Assembly: GCA_023438885.1 (NCBI GenBank) | Contig: JAEXPS010000158.1 | Span: 1-30,297, forward strand | Reading direction: 5' to 3' | Length of the DNA: 30,297 nucleotides | Source of the DNA: Actinomycetes bacterium | GTDB taxonomy: Bacteria; Actinomycetota; Actinomycetes; Actinomycetales; Cellulomonadaceae | Shown: in pieces, positions 24,693 to 30,297 of the stretch | Numbering within the stretch: position 1 is the stretch's first letter | Layout: the number at the start of each line of letters is the position of its first letter | Position numbers and translations under genes: made by a program | Notes under the pieces: model-generated | Told to the model about the DNA's origin: nothing | The model's input: only the letters and a program-made list of their open reading frames with translations | The model's database searches: none

Positions 24693-25475
24693 CTACCGCT
24701 CGGCTCGCGCCGAGTCCTCCCAGCGCAGCGAGGCCTCGGGCAGCGCTTCGACGAACGCCACCGTGTCCGGGTGCTGCGGGTTCGCCAGCACCTCGGCGAG
24801 CGAGCCGCTCTCGACGAGCTTCCCGTCGGCCAGCACGTGCACGGTGCGGGTGAGCTGCTGCACGAGCCGCACGTCATGGCTGGCCAGGACCACGGCGGTG
24901 TTCTCCGCGGCGAGCCGCTCGCCGAGCACGCCGGCGAGCTGGGTGCGCGTCGCCTGGTCGAGCGCGGTCAGTGGCTCGTCGAGCAGCAGCACCTCGGGCC
25001 GGGTCGCCAGCGCGAGCGCGAGGGCCAGGCGCTGGCGCTCGCCACCGGACAGGGTGCCGACCTTGCGCTTGAGCATCGTGGCCGGCAGCTCCATCGCGGC
25101 GAGCGCCTGCACCTCGTCCATGCCCGTGGACCGGCCGGCGGAGCGCGCGTCGCTCAGCGCCGAGCGCACCGCGCGTTCGACCGTCGCGAGCGTGTCCGCG
25201 GCGCCGTGGCCGTTCTGGTGCACCACGCGCACGCGCGCATGCAGCGACTTCTTGTCGCGCCTCGACGGCTTGGCCAGGCGCCGGCCGTCGTAGGTCACCG
25301 AGCCCCGGTCGGGCGCGAAGCTGCCGGCGAGGATCTCGATCAGCGTCGACTTGCCGACCCCCGACCGTCCGATCAGACCCACCGCGTCGCCCGGAGCCAG
25401 CTCCAGGTTGACGCCCGCCAGCACCGGGGTCGCCCCGTAGCCGGCCCACACGTCCCGCGCGATCAGCTGCGCCAT
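24693..25475 (-). CDS. Lone ABC transporter ATP-binding protein
   Basis: This 260-residue ATPase is complete, with Walker A LIGRSGVGKSTLIE, Q-loop VVHQNGHG, signature LSGGERQRLAL, Walker B VLLLDEPLTALDQ and H-loop VVLASHDVRL. It resembles importer-type ATPases of the peptide/phosphonate group. No permease or binding-protein gene is adjacent, so its partner must be encoded elsewhere or it has a non-transport role. The start is ATG 25475, with GAGGTGG about 8 nt upstream. The last 40 residues (NPQHPDTVAFVEALPEASLR) form a short C-terminal extension. Confidence 0.88.
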   Translation of the reverse strand: MAQLIARDVWAGYGATPVLAGVNLELAPGDAVGLIGRSGVGKSTLIEILAGSFAPDRGSVTYDGRRLAKPSRRDKKSLHARVRVVHQNGHGAADTLATVERAVRSALSDARSAGRSTGMDEVQALAAMELPATMLKRKVGTLSGGERQRLALALALATRPEVLLLDEPLTALDQATRTQLAGVLGERLAAENTAVVLASHDVRLVQQLTRTVHVLADGKLVESGSLAEVLANPQHPDTVAFVEALPEASLRWEDSARAER

Positions 25476-25543
25476 GCCTCGTTCCACCTCACTCGTCGTT
25501 CCGCCTCCCCAACGCACGGGGAACCGCGGAAGTTCACGCGACG

Positions 25544-26002
25544 CTACACGCCGCCCGGGAAGCCGAGCACCCGCCAGGCCTCGTACGTGGCCACCGCGGC
25601 CGCGTTCGAGAGGTTCATGGACCGGCGCCCGGGCAGCATCGGGATGCGGACCTCGCCGACCACCCGGGGGTGCGCCCGAGCCTGGGGCGGCAGGCCGGTG
25701 GGCTCGGGGCCGAACAGCAGGGCGTCGCCGTCGGCCCAGTCGACCTCGGTGTAGCGGCGGGTAGCCTGCGTGGTGAAGGCGAACACCCGGCCGGTTGCCG
25801 CCAGTGCGTGGTCCAGGCAGGGGTGCACCACGACCTGCGCCAGGTCGTGGTAGTCGAGCCCGGCGCGGCGCAGCTTGGCCTCCGCCAGGTCGAACCCCAG
25901 GGGTTCGACGAGGTGGAGCATGGCACCCGTGCCGCTGACCATCCTGATCGCGTTGCCGGTGTTCCCGGCGATCCGGGGCTCGTAGAACACGACGTGCAGC
26001 AC
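25544..26002 (-). CDS. trmL: tRNA (cytidine/uridine-2'-O)-methyltransferase TrmL
   Basis: This 152-residue SPOUT methyltransferase is of standard TrmL length. Motifs are FYEPRIAGNTGNAIRM, LLFGPEPTGLPP and RIPMLPGRRSMNLSNAAAVA, the knot that binds S-adenosylmethionine. It methylates the 2'-O of the wobble base 34 in some leucine tRNAs. The start is GTG 26002, with AGAGGA 7 nt upstream. It is divergent from the aldo/keto reductase gene over 52 bp. Every core motif is intact. Confidence 0.95.
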   Translation of the reverse strand: MLHVVFYEPRIAGNTGNAIRMVSGTGAMLHLVEPLGFDLAEAKLRRAGLDYHDLAQVVVHPCLDHALAATGRVFAFTTQATRRYTEVDWADGDALLFGPEPTGLPPQARAHPRVVGEVRIPMLPGRRSMNLSNAAAVATYEAWRVLGFPGGV

Positions 26003-26018
26003 CCCGCGATCCTCTCAG

Positions 26019-26024
26019 TAGGGT
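26019..26024 (+). promoter_or_regulatory. -10 box (TAGGGT) of the aldo/keto reductase gene
   Basis: TAGGGT fits TANNNT and would start transcription near 26031, leaving a leader with AGAGGA at 26044-26049 before ATG 26055. The region is shared with the divergent trmL gene. Confidence 0.4.
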
Positions 26025-26054
26025 GACGAGCGTTCCCACCTCGAGAGGACCGAG

Positions 26055-27092
26055 ATGCCGACCGTGGAGCCGTACCTCGCCGCCGCCACCCGCTACTCCT
26101 CGATGACCTACCGGCGGGCGGGACGCTCCGGCCTCGACCTGCCGGCGGTCTCCCTCGGGCTGTGGCAGAACTTCGGCGACCGCAACCTCTTCGAGACGCA
26201 GCGGGCGATCCTGCGGCGGGCCCTCGACCTGGGCATCACCCACTACGACCTCGCGAACAACTACGGGCCCACGCCCGGAGCCGCGGAGGAGAACTTCGGC
26301 CGCCACCTGGCCAGCGACTTGCGCCCGTACCGCGACGAGCTGGTGATCGCGACGAAGGCCGGCTACGAGATGGGAGTGGGCCCGTACCAGGACGGCGGCT
26401 CGCGCAAGTACCTGCTCTCGTCCCTCGACGCGTCGCTGCGCCGGATGGGGCTCGACTACGTCGACGTCTTCTACCACCACCGCCCGGACCCGGACACACC
26501 GCTCGAGGAGTCGATGGGCGCCCTGGCGCAGGCGGTGCGCCAGGGCAAGGCCCTGTACGTCGGCGTCTCGAACTACTCGGCGGCCCAGACGCGCGCCGCG
26601 CACGGCGTGCTGGCGCAGATGGGGGTGCCGCTGCTGCTGCACCAGCCCAGCTACTCGATGTTCAACCGGCATGTCGAGCGCGTCGGACCGGGGGAGAGCG
26701 AGTCGCTGCTCGACGTCGTCGGCGACCTCGGCGTCGGCACCGTGGTGTTCCAGGCGCTGGCTCAAGGTCTGCTCACCGACCGCTATCTCTCCGGCAGCGC
26801 GCCGGCCGGCTCGCGGGCGACCTGGGGCGCGTTCCTCTCGTCGGCCAACCTCACCCCGGACTACCGGGCGCGGGCGGCCGCTCTCGACGAGTTCGCCCGC
26901 GGCCGTGGCCAGACGCTCGCCCAGCTGGCCCTGGCCTGGGTGCTGCGCGACCAGCGCGTCACCACCGCGGTGATCGGCGCCAGCTCCGTGGCCCAGCTCG
27001 AGTCGAACGTCGCGGCCCTCGCCGCGCCGCCCCTGACGGCCGACGAGGTCGCGACGCTCGAGACGTGGGCGGTGGACGGCACGGGGCGCTAG
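26055..27092 (+). CDS. Aldo/keto reductase (Gpr/YghZ-like)
   Basis: This 345-residue protein is of AKR14-like length. Features are the catalytic region THYDLANNYGPTPGAAEENFG (Asp, Tyr), VIATKAGYEMG (Lys), DVFYHHRPDPDTPLEESMGA (His) and the NADPH-binding tail AVIGASSVAQLESNV. The YGP-PGxAEExFG pattern and the long insert GVGPYQDGGSRKYL match the YghZ/Gpr group, which reduces L-glyceraldehyde 3-phosphate or methylglyoxal. The start is ATG 26055, with AGAGGA 5 nt upstream. Its stop shares the CTAG palindrome with the converging DUF4097 gene. Confidence 0.93.
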   Translation: MPTVEPYLAAATRYSSMTYRRAGRSGLDLPAVSLGLWQNFGDRNLFETQRAILRRALDLGITHYDLANNYGPTPGAAEENFGRHLASDLRPYRDELVIATKAGYEMGVGPYQDGGSRKYLLSSLDASLRRMGLDYVDVFYHHRPDPDTPLEESMGALAQAVRQGKALYVGVSNYSAAQTRAAHGVLAQMGVPLLLHQPSYSMFNRHVERVGPGESESLLDVVGDLGVGTVVFQALAQGLLTDRYLSGSAPAGSRATWGAFLSSANLTPDYRARAAALDEFARGRGQTLAQLALAWVLRDQRVTTAVIGASSVAQLESNVAALAAPPLTADEVATLETWAVDGTGR

Positions 27093-27949
27093 TAGGTCAC
27101 CTCGACGTCGCCCGAGGACGTGTGGGCCCGGATGGTCCGGGACGACGAGGGATCGGTGCGCACCCCGGTCGCCGTCTCGCCCGACGAGGTGCGCAGGTCG
27201 AGCGCGTAGGCGACGCGCGCGGTGTCCGGGACCCGGATCGCGATGGAGCCGGAGGAGGTGCGGGCGTCGACACTCTGCGGGTCGTCGGTCAGCTGGATCC
27301 GGATGTCACCGGAGGAGCTGCGAGCCTCGACCTGCCGTGCCGCGGTGTCCGTCACCTCGATCCGGCCGGAGTCCGCGTGCGCGATGACGTTGCCGGTGAC
27401 GCCGGTCAGCCGGAGGTTCCCGGAGTCGCTCTCGGCGCTCACGTCGCCGACCACGTCGGTGGCGGAGACGCGCCCCGAGTCGGCGCTCAGCGTCGCGCCG
27501 GCGCGCAGGCCCGCGACCGTGAGGTCGCCGGAGCTGCTGCGCAGGTCGACCACCGTGCCCTCGGGCACGGAGAGCTCGATGTCCGCGCTGCAGAAGCCGC
27601 TGGTGTACCAGGTGCAGCCGACGCTCACGTGCACCGCGTCGTCCTTCTCGGCGACCTCCAGCTTCGGCTCGACGTACGACCAGTGCCGCGCCGCGGTGCC
27701 GGCGATCCGGTCCCCGTCGGTGCCGGTGATCGTGACGTCGCCCGACCCCACGGCGACCACCAGGCGGGGCGCGCCCGCGGCGTCGATCGTCTGGGTGTCC
27801 CGGTGCGTCACGAGGAGCGCACCCAGGGAGACGGCGGCTTGGAACACCATCACGGCCCCGACGATCGCGCCGACGACGAGCCAGGGGCTGGTGCCGCGGC
27901 GCGGAGCGACGGGCGCGGGCACAGGGGGAGGGGTGAGTGTCGTGGTCAT
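27089..27949 (-). CDS. DUF4097 beta-helix membrane protein
   Basis: This 286-residue protein has a Pro-rich N terminus and one membrane helix (about residues 24-47). A repetitive beta-strand domain follows. Eight short xSSGx/xDSGx turns are seen: SSSGD 138, ADSGR 156, SDSGN 174, ADSGR 192, SSSGD 211, TSSGS 231, TSSGE 254 and TSSGD 277, spaced 18-23 residues apart. This is the DUF4097 (adhesin-like, formerly DUF2154-type) pattern. Two cysteines (C112, C120) could form a disulfide outside the membrane. It is the third gene after kinase and regulator, with a 12-nt gap and GGAG 6 nt before ATG 27949. It is probably a target or sensor partner in an envelope-stress circuit. That is inference. Confidence 0.85.
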   Translation of the reverse strand: MTTTLTPPPVPAPVAPRRGTSPWLVVGAIVGAVMVFQAAVSLGALLVTHRDTQTIDAAGAPRLVVAVGSGDVTITGTDGDRIAGTAARHWSYVEPKLEVAEKDDAVHVSVGCTWYTSGFCSADIELSVPEGTVVDLRSSSGDLTVAGLRAGATLSADSGRVSATDVVGDVSAESDSGNLRLTGVTGNVIAHADSGRIEVTDTAARQVEARSSSGDIRIQLTDDPQSVDARTSSGSIAIRVPDTARVAYALDLRTSSGETATGVRTDPSSSRTIRAHTSSGDVEVTY

Positions 27950-27961
27950 GGGAGTCTCCGG

Positions 27962-28606
27962 TCAGCTTCCGAGGTAGCGCAGGACCGCGAGCACGCGGCG
28001 GTGGTCGTCCTCGGCCGCAGGCAGGCCGAGCTTGGTGAAGATCGCGGAGATGTGCTTCTCCACCGCGGATCCGGACAGGAAGAGCGTCGAGGCGATCGCC
28101 GAGTTGGAGCGGCCCTCGGCCATCAGCGCCAGCACCTCGGTCTCCCGCGAGGTCAGCGACTCCAGCGGGTCGCGCCGGCTGGTGCGGGTGAGCAGCTGTG
28201 CGACCACCTCGGGGTCCAGTGCCGTGCCGCCCGTCCCGACACGACGGACCGCGTCGAGGAACTGCGCCACGTCGCCCACCCGGTCCTTGAGCAGGTAGCC
28301 GACCCCTGACGAGCTGCTGGCCAGCAGGTCCACGGCGTACCGCTCCTCGACGTAGGCGCTGAGCACCAGCACGCCGGTGGCCGGGGACTGCGACCGGATG
28401 ACGAGCGCGGCCCGCAGGCCCTCGTCGGTGAACGTCGGCGGCATCCGCACGTCGCACACCACCACGTCGGGGCGCTGGGCCTCGACGGCCCGCAGCAGCG
28501 CCTCGCCGTCCCCGACGGCGGCGGCGACGTCGAACCCCTCGTCGGCCAGCAGGCGGGTCAACCCCTCGCGCAGGAGGACCTGGTCCTCGGCGATCACGAC
28601 GCGCAC
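27962..28606 (-). CDS. NarL/FixJ family response regulator
   Basis: This 214-residue protein has a receiver domain at 1-120 with phospho-acceptor D52 in VVVCDVRMPP and K107 in YLLKD. A LuxR-type helix-turn-helix lies at about 145-205 (LTSRETEVLALMAEGRSNSA and SGSAVEKHISAIFTKLGL). The PPTFTDEGLRAA motif after the active site marks the subgroup paired with membrane kinases of this kind. The start is GTG 28606, with GGAG 5 nt upstream, and it overlaps the kinase end by 13 bp, so they are translationally coupled. Its target is probably its own operon including DUF4097. Confidence 0.95.
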   Translation of the reverse strand: MRVVIAEDQVLLREGLTRLLADEGFDVAAAVGDGEALLRAVEAQRPDVVVCDVRMPPTFTDEGLRAALVIRSQSPATGVLVLSAYVEERYAVDLLASSSSGVGYLLKDRVGDVAQFLDAVRRVGTGGTALDPEVVAQLLTRTSRRDPLESLTSRETEVLALMAEGRSNSAIASTLFLSGSAVEKHISAIFTKLGLPAAEDDHRRVLAVLRYLGS

Positions 28607-29850
28607 GGCAGCTCCGCCCTCACCACGGTGGGCCCGCCCTCCGGGCTGCTCACCGAGAACGTCCCCTCGGCACCCGCGACGCGGCTGCGCAGGCCGGCCA
28701 GGCCCGAGCCGTTCGCGGCGTCGGCACCGCCCTTGCCGTCGTCGCCGACCTCGACCGTCAGGGTGTCGCCCTCACGCGTGACGCTGATCCAGGCGTGCTG
28801 AGCACCCGAGTGCCGGGCCACGTTCGTCAGGGCCTCGGCGACGACGAAGTACGCCACCGCCTCGATCGTCGCCGGCGGGCGCGGCTCCACCCAGACGCCC
28901 ACCCGCACCGGGACCGGACAGCGTGCCGCGATCGCCGACAGCGCGGCGTCGAGGCCGCGGTCGGCCAGGATCACCGGGTGGATGCCACGGGCGAGGTCGC
29001 GCAGCTCGGTGAGGGCGGCCTTGGCGTCCTCGTGCGCGGCGGCGACGTGCTCGGTGGCGGCCTGCGGGTCGCGCTCCATGCGCGCCCGGGCGATGCCGAG
29101 ATTCATCGTCAGGGACACCAGCCGCTGCTGAGCTCCGTCGTGCAGGTCGCGCTCGATCCGGGCGCGCTCGGCCTCGGCGGCCTGCGCCAGGGCGTCGCGG
29201 GAGACCGTGAGGGTCTCGACCCGCTCGGTCAGCTCGGCGGTGTGGCCGGCGCCCAGGTGCGAGCGCACCAGGCCGACCCAGGCCTTGGTGGTCAGCTGGA
29301 CCACCAGCGGGGTCAGCGCGAGGGCGAGCAGCCCGAGGCCCGTCCACGCGTAGTTGCCCGAGTTCGTCAGCCCACCCTCGCCGAAGACCCAGGGTGTGAC
29401 GATCGCGCCGAGTCCGAAGCCGGGGAAGGCGAGCGCCACGACGGTGAGCACGGAGCCGACGATCGGCAGGGTGAGGCCCTCGTAGGCCAGCATCCGCCAG
29501 GTCGCCCCCATCCGGGCGGCGCGGATCGCGCCCGACCACGGCCACTTCTCGGCGACCACGGCCGGCCACTGCGGCGGTTCGACGACGAGCCCGAGCATCC
29601 CCTCGGCGCGCGAGCGCTCCGCAGTCGCCAGGCCGCGGGCCGCGATCACCGTCAACCCGAACACCGGGACGCCGGCGAGCGCGAGCGGCAGCAGTCCCAG
29701 CGAGAGGGACACCCCGACGCTGGCGACCACCATCGTGGCGATCAGCATGAAGATGTGGAGCGAGGCGACGGCGATCCCGCGCCACGTGCGGCTCCACACG
29801 GCGCCGAGCGGCCACAGGACGATGGCGTCGTCGTAGGTCTGGCTGTTCAC
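28594..29850 (-). CDS. NarL-type sensor histidine kinase
   Basis: This 418-residue protein has several hydrophobic segments in its first 195 residues (about four to six) and short loops, so it likely senses within or next to the membrane. HisKA_3 follows with ERARIERDLHDGAQQRLVSL (H237), then an HATPase domain with VVAEALTNVARHSGA (N box), VGDDGKGG and GSGLAGLRSRV (G boxes). The start is GTG 29850, with a TACGGT -10 box 7 nt upstream and no ribosome-binding site. It is followed by the regulator and DUF4097 on the same strand. The stimulus cannot be inferred. Confidence 0.94.
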   Translation of the reverse strand: MNSQTYDDAIVLWPLGAVWSRTWRGIAVASLHIFMLIATMVVASVGVSLSLGLLPLALAGVPVFGLTVIAARGLATAERSRAEGMLGLVVEPPQWPAVVAEKWPWSGAIRAARMGATWRMLAYEGLTLPIVGSVLTVVALAFPGFGLGAIVTPWVFGEGGLTNSGNYAWTGLGLLALALTPLVVQLTTKAWVGLVRSHLGAGHTAELTERVETLTVSRDALAQAAEAERARIERDLHDGAQQRLVSLTMNLGIARARMERDPQAATEHVAAAHEDAKAALTELRDLARGIHPVILADRGLDAALSAIAARCPVPVRVGVWVEPRPPATIEAVAYFVVAEALTNVARHSGAQHAWISVTREGDTLTVEVGDDGKGGADAANGSGLAGLRSRVAGAEGTFSVSSPEGGPTVVRAELPCAS

Positions 29851-29857
29851 GTGCTCA

Positions 29858-29863
29858 ACCGTA
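29858..29863 (-). promoter_or_regulatory. -10 box (TACGGT) of a probable leaderless promoter for the kinase operon
   Basis: On the minus strand TACGGT is followed by 7 nt and then the GTG start at 29850. It is the same spacing as at 1747 and 6735. No clear -35 was seen. Confidence 0.4.
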
Positions 29864-29903
29864 GGAACCCGCGAACCTCACCACCACGGACTTAGCCACC
29901 GGA

Positions 29904-29924
29904 GTGGGGTGAGGACAACCCCAC
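29904..29924. promoter_or_regulatory. Inverted repeat GTGGGGT / ACCCCAC upstream of the kinase operon
   Basis: A 7-bp perfect inverted repeat with a 7-nt spacer lies about 50 bp upstream of the kinase start, just upstream of the -10 box. It is a plausible binding site for the cognate regulator. It also falls after the membrane gene at the right edge and could end that transcript. Confidence 0.4.
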
Positions 29925-29926
29925 CC

Positions 29927-30297
29927 CTACAGGTCGGTGGAGTCGCCGGTGAAGTCCACGCGCGTCGCCAGGGTTCGTCCTGCCGCGGGCATGACGAGAG
30001 CCCACACCGCGAGCGCCGGCAGGCCGAGGGCGAGCACGGCGTCGAGCCACGTGGCGTACCTGTCGTCGGCCACGCCGTTGACGACGAGGTTCGCGAGGCC
30101 CAGCGCGGCGACCAGCGCGATCGCGACCGCGAGCCACCTCGTCGACCTGGCCTCCCGCCCGAGCTCTGCGGCACCACACGCCCCGAGGAGCAGCGCCACG
30201 ACGGCGAAGCTGGCCGGCCGTGGGTGGCCCGAGCCGATCCAGGCCAGGGCGGTGGCGGCACCGACGCCGGCCACCACGGCCGCACAGGCCATCGCGC
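29927..30297 (-). CDS. Membrane protein of unknown function (5' partial)
   Basis: The frame is open to the right edge. About 121 residues follow a Met at 30292, but GCG before it shows that the frame may continue upstream outside the window. Three or four hydrophobic stretches are seen (about residues 1-20, 28-45, 52-72 and 80-100). A short charged tail (RTLATRVDFTGDSTDL) follows. I do not recognise the family. It is upstream of the kinase operon on the same strand, with 76 bp between them and an inverted repeat in the gap, so it is probably a separate transcript. Confidence 0.6.
   Translation of the reverse strand, partial: AMACAAVVAGVGAATALAWIGSGHPRPASFAVVALLLGACGAAELGREARSTRWLAVAIALVAALGLANLVVNGVADDRYATWLDAVLALGLPALAVWALVMPAAGRTLATRVDFTGDSTDL

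Overview
The window is about 30 kb of very GC-rich DNA (most third codon positions are G or C) with the gene set of a high-GC Gram-positive bacterium. Supporting signs are a ClpC-type unfoldase behind a ClgR-like site, a DUF2516-dtd pair, several LacI regulators next to GH3 and GH42 glycosidases, NarL-type two-component genes, and TANNNT boxes placed 6-7 nt before start codons as in leaderless actinobacterial genes. Cellulomonadaceae or a related Micrococcales family is my best guess, from gene content alone.

Left part (1-7.9 kb): the end of a FUSC/aromatic-acid exporter; a tight row of Phd-like antitoxin, PIN-domain toxin, DUF2516 membrane protein and dtd; a 0.7-kb stretch without genes; a macro-domain protein; a divergent class V aminotransferase/LysR pair; a sirtuin followed by a SanA/YdcF-like protein; and a cold-shock protein with a long leader.

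Middle (8-14.2 kb): an MMPL exporter on the minus strand, preceded by a second, truncated copy of its own 5' end and upstream region; an alpha/beta hydrolase; and clpC, closed by a perfect 15-bp hairpin.

Right-middle (14.3-24.7 kb): a carbohydrate region with a YesL-like DUF624 protein, LacI regulator 1 divergent from a GH3 glycosidase (two matching operator-like sites lie between them), an APC amino-acid permease, a GH42 beta-galactosidase with LacI regulator 2 upstream of it, and LacI regulator 3. No sugar transporter is present.

Right end (24.7-30.3 kb): a lone ABC ATPase, the tRNA methyltransferase TrmL, an aldo/keto reductase, a histidine kinase-response regulator-DUF4097 operon, and a partial membrane protein.

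The least explained part is 2.6-3.25 kb. Two identical 29-nt hairpin sequences bracket a GC-rich, inverted-repeat-rich segment, an intrinsic terminator, an AT-rich tract and five DnaA-box-like 9-mers, three of them spaced at exactly 12 bp. I cannot match it to a known RNA or origin. It is the best candidate here for something undescribed.
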